Shown here one piece after another: positions 49,561 to 63,300 of a stretch of 64,000 nt of DNA; the first letter of the stretch is position 1, and each line of letters starts with the position of its first letter. The stretch is taken from NCBI GenBank assembly GCA_013396525.1, contig VWYX01000258.1, forward strand, positions 620,001 to 684,000, given 5' to 3'. Below the pieces are notes generated by a model, which saw only the letters and a program-made list of their open reading frames with translations, had not been told where the DNA came from and did not search any database. This stretch comes from Chaetorhynchus papuensis. Taxonomy: Eukaryota > Chordata > Aves > Passeriformes > Rhipiduridae. The position numbers and the translations under genes are program-made.

Positions 49561-52500
49561 CACTATCCAAAAGGGAGGCTCTTGCCAGCAGCCCATCAGG
49601 CAACAAAAGCATCCTGGCACCATTTTAGCTGAGGAAAACAGAAAGAGCTCTTGGAGCTGCTGTAAAGCGCCAACAGCTACCAGCATGGCTTTCATTTATT
49701 CCTGTGAATGTCCTTACATGCAACCATTACTATGCAAGGGGTACATTTCATTGCAAACAGCTCAGTTTTTGCTTTTAGCTGGAAACTTCTTGGATATTTC
49801 AGAGGGGCTGGTTAACTAGGGTTTGCTGGAAATGGCCATTCCAGTGGTCATGGTCCATGGTGCCTGGGCTGGCACCCCTGCATGAAATCAGCAGATGTCA
49901 TCCCAGTGGAAACCCTGCAGCAAAGTGTCCATTCGGGAATAACACTTCTTGGGATGACTGTGCCCTTGAAACATAGTGAGAGAACGTCTGACTCCCAGGA
50001 GCAACACAAAGCTGTCCTCTGGAAAGCCAGGCCCTTAACAAGCACACAGGCATTTAAACAGGTGCAAGACTTAGGGGCTTAGACAGTATTTGCACAGAGC
50101 AGGCAAGCAAGAGATACAGCACCCGCTCCCAAGGAGCACTAAAGCTTCTGGCAGCACTGTGCACTTTCTGCATGGCTCCTCAGTGGAGCGCTTGGGAAGA
50201 AGAAACAAAGCACAGGACAAAGAAGAGGACACAGAACAGACTCTTAGTCATAAAGCTTAACAAGGGGTGAATGAAAGCAGGGTGAAAAAATGGATTTTTG
50301 TCTTGACGTACAAACACAGAGATTTCCTCCTTTCACGTGGAAGCAAGAGCTGGGCCATGCATGGTCAAATATTGTCACGGAGTTTCATATCCCCCAGATT
50401 CACCCACTCATACAGGCATGTTTTGTACCACAGACCTGTGCTGATCTCTGGCACACTGGCTTTTCTCCACATGGCTGGCAGATTCCGTAATACCATGGGT
50501 ACCTTCACAGTGGTTGAGTCCACTATGCACACTTTTCTGAATGATAGTAGAGAGTCATGGAGAGAAGAAACAGCAAATATCATGAATCCGAGTCTTCTCC
50601 AGCAGTTCTGCTTTGCATGCAGGTTCAGAGGAGTTAGAAAAGGATTTCCTCTTCTACACAGTGCCATTTTCTCCTCATTCATTTCTGTAGGTTTGTCCCA
50701 AATTGCAATCCTATGATCTCCCAACCTGCAGTTTTACCTTCTCTTGTGCCTTGCTGTTCAGCACTGCATATACTGTCTTGTTCACTTGACCTGCCTACAT
50801 GACATTTTGCTCCACTGGTCTTCTAACTCAGGCCCATGCCATCTTGGCATAAATAGGCTACTTACCTGCACCCCAGTACTCCTCTGTCTAGGAAGCCACT
50901 ACACTGACTCACAGGGTTTACTATAAGGTCCATTGCAGACAGATGTTTCAGCATTCAGGGCCAACTGGAAGCTATGTGGCCATTTTAGAGAAGTGTTAAG
51001 CCACAGCTGCAAGTTTATGAGTTGGGCTTTGCAACCTGCTAATTACAGGCACAGCTGAGAGCACATACAGAGGAAGCTCCTATCTGCTGCTGAGTGATCA
51101 CACAGCTATAGATACAGGTATAAGGAAGTGAGTAACAATAAGAAAAGCAACATACAAAAATTTGCTGGAATGAAGATAGCTGGTATGTTTCAGTTTGATT
51201 AAGTTCCAAGACGGGAAACTCAACTTTATGAAATCCAGCAATGAGGAAATAAACATGTATCACTGTCATGAGGTTATTAATCATAGAAGACTGAATTTAA
51301 AATGAACAGGACAATATAATAAAGACTATCAGTGGAAAGTGAAATATCACAAAAAAACTGGGTTATCAAAATAACTGATTTTTCAATGACAGCTTGATCT
51401 GCATTAGTGGGGGAGTTTTTTGACAAGTAGCACTTGTAGATCAAAGTAGAATGCAGTTTATCCTCTCTTATATTAGATGGAATCAGACTAGGTGTACCAA
51501 GCCTGATATGGAGAGTAAAATCCAGTTTCAGAGGATACCAGGCAAAGTATCCCCTGAGCCTTCAGAGCCTTCCTGGATTCTATCATGCTCAGATCTCAAA
51601 GCTTCATTGGTGGTTCATCTTACTCCACCCTTCTTTCCCCTCTTGCTTCCCAGCATTTGGTGCTGTTGTTATTGATTAGGATATGTTTAATGTTCAGGTG
51701 ACTTAAGTTACTCCTTCATGGCTGATAGCCACCTCCTTCCCACCCTCAACTAAGATGTAATACTTCACAACAGATGAAAAACATGTATGTCTTGTCTAGA
51801 CTATGATTTACTTACACCCCCCAGAGATGCTTCAGGGTGAGGTATTTTACTTTACCCTGAAGTCAAACAGGAGCATGCATTTAGATACACTTATTTCATT
51901 CTGTCTTAGGGAAGAGAGGGATAGGATAACATAGGACTAATGTGCACTATCTGACTTGTGCTTGGCACAGCCATAAGTTTTTACTATTCCTAAACTGTTC
52001 AGGTCCCTCATCACATGGAAGAGGAAGTGCAGTCCGCTTTCTGTGATTCCTTCCATGTCCTGACTGCCTTGTAGCTTCAAGGCTGCTGCTTTAAATCTTT
52101 AACTTCTTTTCTTCTAATTTTCCTCCCCAGAGTCTCTTTCCTCTTTCAGGCTTACCTGTAAAGCACATCAGGAAGTGGTGGTAAGACCACGAGTCTCGAT
52201 ACTTGAATTACTAGCCAGGCATCAGCAAGTATCTGCCTACACACAAATACATATCTGCAGGAAGGAAGGGGTAAACCCACCTTAGACTGAAATCACAACC
52301 TGCCCGGCTGTAGCTCACAGTGTGGTGTAAGTAAAAATGCAAAAGGTACATATAACTTGCCAAAAAATGTCTCTGTCTTACCACTTAATTGTACATGGCA
52401 ACTAAGGGAGCCCAAACACAGTAGAAATCAGTTTAGTATAGGAAGTCTCTTATGTGATGAGGGACCTATAATACAGTGTACTGTCTTTATATTCTCCTAT

Positions 52501-55500
52501 GCACTCAAAGGATATGCATCTGGTTTGGTTACACATTCTCAGTGTATAAAAACTAATTGTATATTTACTAGTCAATAGAAGTCAAACTAATTCAGTATCC
52601 TGCATCAAAACTTTGATAATCAAAGTACATGTTTAACACTAGCCCATAGAATAAAAGCTGTGAGAGGTCCTGATCCAGCCTCCTCTCTCAGCTTCCCGTG
52701 AAATCCACATTCTCATTCAGTCTTGGATTAGACTTGAAGAACTGCACACAGCAAAATGGTGTGTGTAGGGAGAGGGCAGGAGAGCTGCAGCCGTCACACC
52801 AGCCTGTGCCGTCTGAGAGCTTTCCAGGCACAATGCTGAAATGCCCTGAAGGTGCTATAAAGTGATACCATGTTAAGTAAGGCCACTAAATGGGTTGGAT
52901 CTATTCTGATAGTGTCATTTCTCCACAGCTGGAGGGAGGGAAACAAAGTGTCATATGGAACAGATCTCTAGGCACCGTCCAGTTTGTCCACTTGATTATT
53001 TCTTCTGTGTTTTGTATTTTTAACACAGGCTTGGAAATTTATATAATTTCTTTCTTCTTTATCATAGTTGAAGATTTACATTTCTCCTCAATGCAATCAC
53101 TTGTCATAGATATATTTTGGGTTCCTATCCTCTAAAAAACAAAATAAAACAACAAATTCCATATTGTGAGCGTTGTTCAGTCCCTCCCAGGGCCAAGCAG
53201 TCTCACAGAGCAGGGTGTTGCACAGGGAGGACTACGTGATATGCAGACCCCACCTGCTCCCAAAGTGTGTGTGCAGCACTGGGCCAGCAGCGTGCTGAGC
53301 CGCGGCTCCATTCCACGGAGACACTTTCCACGTTTATTGTTCTTGATTAGAAAAACATCCCAAATTTTAGAACTGACATTTAAGACTGAATAAAGTTCCA
53401 GTTAGGTTTTATCAGGGCAAACTTTAAAATAGATTGTCTATTAGCCTTTGTTACTATATTTCTTTTATGAGTGTGAGTGGGAAGAGCATTAAGGAAGGCT
53501 ATAAATCAAATGCATACTTCTGGTGAGTGCAGGAAATCCTTTAACCTTTATGTTCCGTAGAAATAGAAATAGAAATAAATGCAGATCTATTCATATTGTC
53601 TACATTTTAAATATCATCCGAGGCGGTATTTCCAGAAGCAAAATTATCAGAAGAAAACAAAGCAAAAAAAATTCCCCCAAAATACAGTGGTGCCTAAAGC
53701 ACTGATTAAAAGCCATTGCCTCCTACACATACAGGACAGAAGATACAAAACCCCCCCTGCATTTTTGTTTTGTTTTTTGGGGGGCTGAGGGATAAAAGCG
53801 ACAACCAGTACTGAGATTTAAGATAATTCTCTTAACAGCGATAGCGTGCCAGCATGTCCACTGGAAAATAATCTGCCCTTAGTGACTAATTCCCAACAGA
53901 AAACTTGGCTACTTGCCAAAATGTACATATCCCTTCATGTATGCAGGAAATAATTTTCAGCAAACCCAGAGCTGGCCTAGCAGGATGGGAGATTCTGAGC
54001 AGGGTACCATTCATATATTCTGCTGGAATAAAAGACACTCACAGCAGCATGTTATGGATGACACCAGCGAGAATTTAAATATGCAGCATAATGGTAAAGC
54101 AATTAATAGGAGCAGTTGTTCACAGTTGCACAACAGAGGAGTGTTTTAAAATTCCTGTGCTCTTTAACAATAATGTGGAGAGACGCTGTGAAGGGGAAGC
54201 GGGGGGAAAGCCTGGCATGGAAGGGACATTCCTTCAGTTCCTCTCAAAAGTTTGAAAAAACCTCTGGATAGGAAAATACTATTGAGCAGCCAATTCTTTC
54301 CACATTTGGCTAAGCCCAATGCCCAAAATACACAGAACACTACTTCACTTTGAAAGGATTGCAATACTCCTATCTGAGTCATCTGAAAGCAAATAAAATG
54401 AGACCTAAACAAATAAACCTAATTGTGCATGGAAACGAATCCAGCTCTCCAGCTTGGCCATGGCTTTGTTTTTGTTAGTTTAAAGCCTACATATGCAGTT
54501 TTAGTGGCATCAGGAGTTATACAAATATTGACAACAAATTGCCAAATGTTGTTTTTTTTACCTTCAGTGCACAGTGTAAAGAAGCTGGGGTAATGCTTCT
54601 AGGAACCTTCCCCAGTGCACTGAACCAAATCACAGCTTGATGGGATCCACTCCAGCCTCTTCTCTGAAGGGTAGACACTAATGAAATTGAGGTTGTTGAT
54701 TGTTATCGTCAAAGACTTTTATTTTTCACCCATGAACTCTGCTGAACACAAATCCAGGCTTTCGAAACGTAGCTCAAATGTTTGCACCATAGCCAGGGCA
54801 TTGTCACATGCTCTGTCCTCCACCCTGTGATTTGTTGCTAGTTTGTGTCATCCTTAACCTGCTTCTGGTGGTTTGGCCAGGAGAGAAACAAATAATGATG
54901 ACAACTGAGAAAACCAAGCTGCTCTCTGACATCCTTCTTTTAAAATGCTATTGCTACTTGCTGGCTGTGGAGAAGGGGCAGTCGCCTCGAGATAGAAATC
55001 ACTCATGAAATCCTGCTGTCATCTGTCAAAGGTATATTTCCATCAAGTTGGTCTGAATCCTTAGCAGCTTGCTAGGAAAAATGAGAATATGTCAAATCTT
55101 GATCTGTCACAAGCCAAAGTTAGAAAAAAGATATTTACATTTGACTTTTAAATGAAGCCCAGACTTTCCTTTCACACAGAGCCAATAAATTAACACATTT
55201 TCTTCTTCTTTGCCTCACATTCACGAGACACCTACAACTTTTATTATTCTATCTGGCTGGATAACAAGGTTTCCATTTTGCAAAAACATAAACTTTTAGT
55301 CCCAGTGAAAAAGAAAAAGAGGAATTTCAGAACTGTATGAAGACTGAGAGTTTTCACACAAAGAAGCCACAGAAATGAAACTCATGCATCCTCCTCAGAA
55401 GCCCAACACTTAAGACACTTATCTACAATACTGGAGAGATTAATTCTTATTTCTATTTCTTCTAATTCATCCAGAGAACTTACAACTTGGTCTTGTACAT

Positions 55501-57189
55501 CTCAGTGATCACCTAATGATCAGGTTATTGAACACCCTACAATATACTTTTCTTTCTCTTTCTTATCAGAAATTGCACTCTACCTATAAGAAAATCCCCA
55601 GAGTTGCATCACAAGTACCAAATTTCCATGAAAAGTTTTAGGGTTTGGTATTAAGATCCCCAGCATAAAAATTTCTTGACTAATTGTAAACTTCTTAGCT
55701 TTGACTGTTATACCATCCACTCTTCAGTTATTACAGTGTTATATGCTCACTGTTCTATGCAGGAAGACCTCAGTATATTCAGGAAGAAACATGCAGAAGC
55801 ATCTGCAAGGGCTTTCTGTACTGCACTGCTTATTATGGTGCGAGCACCCCCAAGCACTTGCACAGTAAAGGGTGGATCACTAAATCACTGAAAGGGATAG
55901 TGGAAAGGCATGAGAACTTGGGGGTTTGAGAGAAAGTGAAGGGAAAAAGACCCTCTCTATTTCACTAACTCTGGACCTTCATAAAAAACCAACACAATGC
56001 TTGGGACTGTTCATGCTGTGAGCAAACACTGAAATATGACAAGGCATCAAGGCATGTTGTGTTACATGATATTCAGGCAGCTGCCGTGATGGCAGTTTCA
56101 ATCCACCAACTGGTGCAACGAAACAAATCTGAAATGTAAAAGCTAGATTTCCACCAAAATATTTCATTCATATTACATGCATGTGAGTCAGGGAACTGAG
56201 ACTAATCCCCACAGCTACCCTAAGTTAGCCCTGAAGGACAAAGCAACAACGCAGCTGCACAGACGGGGGCTCAGAACGTATTCTAGGTTTCAGTTTCCTG
56301 ACTGAAGTATGCAAAACTTCCCTAACAATGTTCTGTTGGCGTATTTTCTTTGAAATTTGTTGAAGGGGGAAAATACACGTTGTTTTTCAGTGGAATGTAA
56401 GTATGAAATGACTATATACCAACATATGAAGATAGCCAGATATAGCCAAATTGGCGTGAACACCTACTAGCGGAAAGTTGCACCCTGCGCAACAGACCTC
56501 GGCAATATGCTTTAGGTCAGAGGAGGGGAAGAGAGCTGAATCTTCTTCTGTCCTTGACTGCAAATTGAGAACCAAGGAGCTCCCACAGCATATGCCACCC
56601 TTGAAACCTGGCCTGCACTTGTAACAGTCCCATGCCTGTCACTCGGAAGCTCCACCGGCCAGTCTGTTGCCACAGAGTTAGTTGGCATAAGCCCCCACAA
56701 GAGGGGCAGCCCCACTGCACACATCAACAGAGCCTTGCTTTCTCAGCCAAAATACCCTGCAGGTCCCACACCATGGCGGAGGAGATTTACCTGTCCCCAA
56801 AAGTCATCACTGAGGCAGGAGAAAGGCATACTTCCTGGTGAAAGAAGAGAGGAAGCAGGTGAGCAGGTTTTGTCTGATTTAGCAAAACACCTTCTCTTCA
56901 TGGAGATGTCCATTCAAATAACTTTCAGTTTTCCCTGGATTAAAGCGACAGGGAATGAGAAGTAGAAAGGAAAGCAGCATCTGAAGCTGTCCATAAAACA
57001 GGATACGTGTGGGTAATAGATTAGTGGATGTAAAGGGCACCTCACCAGCCTGCTCTCTCCCCACCTCTCTCTTTCTCACACACTCAGCCACTCTTCCTTG
57101 GGCTGGGCACCTGCTTGTCCACTGAGGAAAGTCAATTAAAACCAAATAAAACTATAATTATCACACATAGGAAGGAGACTCAGAAGCTA
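49561..57189. other. Unassigned non-coding stretch
   Basis: No gene recognised. A 149-codon frame on + at 50267-50716 is opposed by a 119-codon frame on - and has no known motif. A small (AAATAG)n patch lies at 53558-53578. The interval 54040-54130 holds octamer- and homeodomain-like words (ATTTAAATATGCA, GCAATTAATAGG). A Kozak-like start, ACCATGG, lies at 56770 and opens only 22 codons. Confidence 0.45.
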
Positions 57190-57300
57190 CTACTTCCAGC
57201 TCAAACTGCGCAGGGGCACTGGGTGCCGGCCCTCCTGGTGCTCCCTCCCGCCGGCTCCTGCATCCTCCAGGTCCCACGATGTGGGGATGTCAGTCTCCCA
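57190..57300. other. Short GC-rich patch
   Basis: About 110 bases are markedly GC-richer than their flanks (GGGTGCCGGCCCTCC, CTCCCGCCGGCTCC). No gene or repeat is recognised in it. It lies inside a 71-codon frame (57115-57330 on +) without known motifs. Confidence 0.5.
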
Positions 57301-60300
57301 GCACAGCACACAAACTGCCCACCAGCATGACAAGGCAAACTGTCACTTTCCACCCTGGCTGCCACTGTGGGTGGTCATGATGGTGTCTGCTCGCATTTGC
57401 ACGGCACTGGATGCTGTGGAGTGTACAGACTGTTCCATATGGCATGTGGAGGGAGAGAGCCATGCTAGCAGTGCATTACAAAGCTGCGTTTATGTTACCA
57501 CATAGAGCCCCTGGTCTGTATTTGCCTTAGCATGTCTATTAGAAGGATAAATGAGATAAATCAAACTTCTCAGTTCATGAAAGTGCAGGAAGAGTGGCTG
57601 CTAGCAAGACTGTGCACTTTGTCTTGGGGTTTCTACCTGTCACCCCTCTGCTTGGTATTTGTCACATGCTTAACTCTCCTAAGGTCTTAATTTTTTCTTT
57701 AAATAGCTTTTACTCCTTAACTTTCTAGGCTACTTACTTGTATAATGTCTGATCTTTTCCAGCTAATTAGTTGACTGCTATTTCTGAGACACTGTCAAGT
57801 TATTTACCTCGCTAAAGTGACTTAAGTTCCTCCCCCCTCGCCCCCATCCACCCCCTGTCTGTCTGGTTTCCCCCTCTAGTCTAGCTGAAGTGACAAACTC
57901 TCTCCCCTAGCCAAACATTTGTTTTTACAAGGTATTTTTATACCATCACCTCTTCCCTGCATGTCCCCCGCCTACCCACCACAAACATATGCTGTGGTGG
58001 GAGGAAATACTGGTTTCACATAATTTGCAATGTTAAGGTGACAAATTTCCCCTCCTTCAAGTATTTTTTTTTTCAAGATCTGGTTTGTAAAATGCAAATG
58101 GTAATGGGTCAGTTTCTCTTTGCCTTTTTTACCCTGTGCATGGAGATGTCCTTCTTCACTTAGAAGTCAGTGGAAAACAAAACCCACTTGATTTATATTA
58201 TTCAAAACCTATTTATGCTATAATAAGATACAAAAATATACAGAAATAATATTGTCTAGATTGATAGATTTCTTTTATTTATCCCAAGGAAGACAGGAAT
58301 GATGATAATTTCCGAGAAAGTAGGCAAATGTAACCACTCTACTGACTTCATTAGCTGGTCACAGTATGTTTTTCTCTGTATTAAAATCCACATGCAGTCA
58401 CATTCATGCAATAAAAACAACCTCAAGCACTCTAAGCTTCAGGCTTGGAACCATGGAAAACATGACTGTGGCCTTCACTATACCCAATTAGGGGTACGTG
58501 TACTCCACAGTGATTCTGGTGTGGTGGATAAATGCCTCAGCCAGCTTTAAAGCAGGCAAGAACAATCTAGTTAGAACAGCACAGAGCCCAAACTGGGCCC
58601 AGCCACTCTAAATATTTACTGTATTCTGAGCTGGAGGTTGCAGGGGCATGCATAGTACTACAATTGGAGAACTTCCAGTACCTACATTCACCACTGCAAA
58701 GCAAGGTCTGATGTGCTAAACATCCTGGTCATTCTAGCAGCATACATGCATGGAATGGCCCAAAAGAAGACTGTTTATAAAAACACTGAGTTTATGTGGC
58801 AGGATGACTGAAAAATGCTTTTTATATGGAGACTGTATCTATTCAGCACACACTATTGGACTTTTTGAAGTGGGATAGTCTTATTCCTCGTCCTAAGACC
58901 AAACTAAATACTATTCCAGAATGTAATCTGCATTTTAATCCCCATTTTAAGCAGAACTTTTAGTGCAGCACGAGACAACAAAAAAAGTGTGCATCAATAA
59001 TGCATCCTTGTTAATTTAATCTTGTGACTTTGTCTCATATAAGAAGGGCAAAGAAAGATAAAATTGAAAAACAGAACAGGGTAGGTCAGCTCACTGCCAG
59101 CAGCAGGGGAACAAAATGGGAAAGTACTAAACAGTGAAATTTATTTATACTGTGCAGCAACAGGCTCCAGAGAACAAATTGTTAGCAGAAGGAGCCACTC
59201 ATAGCACATGCAAAGCTTCCCTCAAATCAAACAGATACGGCTGTCACTGTGGGAAGCCAAGGAGTAGAGAGAATGAAAGAGAGAGGAAAAAACCCTCTCC
59301 ACAGACTGAAAACATTTTGTAGTTAAGGGACTCAGAGTAGAACACGGGTAGTGCCTTCTGTTTCACTGTGGTCCTAGCAAGGTCATCTGGGGAAAATGTC
59401 CACAGAAAACCACCAGAAGTGAGCTGAGCAACGGAGAAGGGAACAAGTGAGAGTTTTGTGTGCAAGTTGGAAGGAACTGGTTGTCTATTCCAAGAATTTT
59501 CAGAGATTGTCCCTTTTGTATGTTGAGGAAAAATTAGTAGAGGACCACGAGCCACCCACCCCAATTGTCTGGGGATAGTTTGGCAAGGAAGAGCCATCCT
59601 CCAATCATTCTGGAGCGATCAGCCTCCAGGGCTCTGCTGGAAGCTGTTCAGGGCAGTGCAGTTCTTCTGGCTCTTAACTCATCACCAAACCCCTGGCCCA
59701 CACTAAGAACCAGGTGATATTTATTTGGCAGCACGTTCTTTTCTAGAAAAACAACATGAAATCCTTGCATTAACACCTCTTGTTGGCTAAAGGTACAGTC
59801 TGTATACCACTGCAGACTAACAAGTGACCTCTGCATCTCAAAAGAAGCATCCATGAGCTGGTCCACGAGGAAAATACACATGCACATGAAGAGACTACTC
59901 CTCTCTCTTCTGGGTCACTGGATTTCCCTGTATTAGACATTACCTGAACATTGACTCAGCAGCTGGACATGGTACAACCTAGCCTGAACCTATTCTCACT
60001 AGTGGCAATCTACACAATATTTCACTTCTCTCATTTCTCTCCCCTCAAAAGCAGCACTAGAAAAGAGAAATGTATCTTTGGGACTGATCTTTTGTCTTTA
60101 GTCCAGGTCACAGATCTTCTTGCCTCATAAAAATGGGACAAATGTATTTTTATACTCAAGTGACCACAGCTCATGTGTACCTACCTGAGCTAGCCATGCA
60201 GTGGCCAGCTCAGGTCCTGTTACCAATAGAACTGCATCAGCATGAGCTTGGCACCAGCAGCAGAAACCATCTATGCAGTTAAGGAAATGGTTGGCCAAGC

Positions 60301-63300
60301 AGCCACAGCAGTACCAAACTCAGTGTAGGCTATATGGATGGCAGCATCCAAAACCTGGCTCAAACACATCTGCAAACACAGGCATTAGCCTGTCTTTCTT
60401 AACGTTTTCAAAATGTTCAGAGATTTTGGGTGAAAGATGCTGCATCAGCACAAAAGCACTCCCAGAGCAGTAAACATACTTGGCTGGACCACTGCCTTTG
60501 CTTGAGCTCTGATTTGCTTCAAGTAAATGCAGTCATTTATTGCATGTTTCACCTTCTTGTGGAACAGCTGCTGTCTGCAAGGAGCCAAATAGCAGACGGA
60601 CTCTCAGTCCTCCTGGGATACCTCTGGCTAACAGCATGCATAGCTTTCCTCAGAGGCCAGCATGTCACTGAACAGTTGGTTTACTCTAAAACACCGCATG
60701 CTGTAGGTGTTTCCAGCTGCCTCATGAGGTATTTGTGTCAAAACCCATGTTCCTGAGGAGCCTGTGCAGTCTGAGCCATGTTTTATACCTACCCCAGGAG
60801 CAGTATGTATTTTAAAGCAGTTCTTTCCATATCACAAAAGAGAAAATTTAGAGAAAAATGGCCAGCTCTTCAGGGAAGGCCCGAAGTAGGGCGGAAGCAG
60901 AGGCTTTGAGAGTTCGTAACATGCTCGTCTTATGAGGAGAAGATCTCTAACATCTCTTTAGGAACAGGGAAGGATATGAAGAAAATTATAAATAGAGAAA
61001 GACCACAAGGATAGGGGTGAAGTCAAAGTGTGCTGGACAATCAAGATGTACACATTGAACAAAATGCAAACACTGGCTGGAAAAGCACTAAGGAATTTAC
61101 ATTTCATTCAAAATGCAGTAAGCCAATAAAAATATTCAAATGCAAAGGTAGAACTGGCAGGAGCCAAAGAAATTTTTGCTGTAGGACTGTCAGTGGACTG
61201 AATGGAAAGTAAAGAAAGCAGGACTGTAGGAATCTGGCTGCAAGAAGTCCAGTCTGAATCATGCTGCTCACCACATAGGAGGCAGTGTTAGAGATGAGGT
61301 CTGAGGGCATCATGAAGCTGCAAAAGAGAGAGAAGCTGGAGCAACCTTTGAAATAGACAACACACAGTGCTCCTCCAAAATATGGAATAGGTTAAGGTAA
61401 TGCCTAGATTCTGTATAATGTACTTTTGGAGAAGGTGAGCCAGACTCTTACTGGTTTAGATGTCTGTAGAGTCTGGTTACTTTCATTGTCTGCAAAAGAG
61501 CTGCTCTCAGTTTACACCAGCTGAAGCCTTGTATCCCCCTCTGCACTCAGTATTACCCATCTTAGTTTTAACCATGTAACAGCTTCAAGAAAGAGCAGAA
61601 AGTCATGCCAATCCAGCCAGGAATTCCTCTGTGCTCCCTCCCACTCAGAGAAGTTTTGGATATCACAAACAGATAATGACAGATGGTGGCACACACACAG
61701 ACCCCTCTGCTAAACTGAAGCCCAGCAGCTGAGGCTCTCCGTATATGTCTGAGAAGGTAGGCTCACATCTATTCTTCCATTTCAGCTTTCAAAAGTTTGA
61801 GGAGGAAGAGCTGGGGGTTGATGATTGTTTGTTTGTTTTTTTAATCATTAGCCAAGCTGTTTTCTTTCACATTAACGTGTTGTATTTGCCTGGCCAGTTT
61901 AGTATAGATACAGGTTTCTTCACCTGCCCCCCCCACCCCCAACTATCTCAGGAAGCTTGCCCCAGTCTAAAATAAAACAGAATAGAAATATCGCTACCTT
62001 TTCTTCAAGGCTGAACAGTGGGAGCTGCTTCCACAAGGGCAAGATACACTCAACTAGACAAACCATATCTGGTCTCTGTGACAAGCAGAAGCTCCCCATC
62101 ATCCCTGGGCTCTGCTCCTGAGGAGTTGTTTGCCTCAGTGTACGGCAGAAAACAGGTCTTGCAGCCACACCACACTGCCTGTAAGAACACAGCCTGCTCC
62201 AGGATTCACACTACCAAGCTGAGCTCCAAGAAGTGGGGACAAACAGAGCACACTTAAGGAAATGATGTGATGAACAACATACAGAAGTGTTGTTGTGGCT
62301 AAAGGGAAACTGAGGACTCTATATTCCTACGTGTACCTATGTGTTCAAGAAAAAGCTCTTACTCCTTTTAACAGGCAGTATTCAGTAACTGACTTGAGGA
62401 TCATGCTTTCTTTAGATAAGTACATCACATGAAGTGTTAACAGGAAGCAAGAGGTGTAGGCAGAGAGCAAATGTGGCCGGCAACCATGGCCACTCAGGTA
62501 CTCTGTACAAGTCTGGGGCATCAATAAATGTATAACAGTGACAACAGCTTTTGCAGGAGAGAATTGGAGAAGATCACCCAAAGGCAAGGAAGGTGATGTT
62601 GTCATTGGTACACTCTACAGGCACATGGAAGGCTACCAGGGACTAAAACTTGGATCCTTTGCATCCTCATGAGTGTTGTAACCTAACTATTGGCTAGTTT
62701 TGGGGAGGGAACACACATTTCCATATCTTTGCACAACAAAACTTTCAAAAGATTTGTTTTCATCCTTGTGTAAAGAAAGGAACATAATTTTAAATCTCAG
62801 GATTTCAAGGAACAGAACGATTGTTTCCAACACATGTTTGTAAAGAAAATAGTGCAGTTACGTCAAAATTTGTAATTTACCCTTACAGTACAAAGGTAAA
62901 GAGCCTTCAAACTAGACCGTTGAACTAAGAGCCAACGACAGCTACATTTTAACCTTGCATTCAAAAAACACCCAAAAAAACTTGACCATAACTGTAAGGA
63001 GGCCTACTTGCCCCATCTACTGGTCATTGGGAAGACTGGATTCACACTGCAATTAAAAGCATTACCACCGAGGCCATAATTCAGTCAATTCTCAGGTTAT
63101 CAATTTAAATTAAAACACATACAGAAGTGCTACTGAGGGTAGTAAGCACATGAGTGCTCTACCGAACTGGAGCCTGAGGCCGATTATTTAGCACAGCAGA
63201 AACAGAAATTACAAACAAAGAGAAAAATGTATTATTTTCAAAGGAAATACTTGGGCAGTCTGTTCAGTAACACTAGCTTGTTAACCTTGAAAAATTAAAT

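Noticed and set aside
49184..49819. 211-codon open frame as a protein-coding gene
   Set aside because: It sits in GC-rich DNA where stops are rare, has an antisense frame of 128 codons over it, and shows no domain, signal peptide or family resemblance.
50267..50716. 149-codon frame on + as a gene
   Set aside because: It overlaps a 119-codon antisense frame and another + frame, with no known motif or splice context.
52860..52900. Possible 3' tail of an L2 or MIR3 element (GGTGCTATAAAGTG)
   Set aside because: Only about 14 bases are convincing and the upstream sequence does not follow either consensus.
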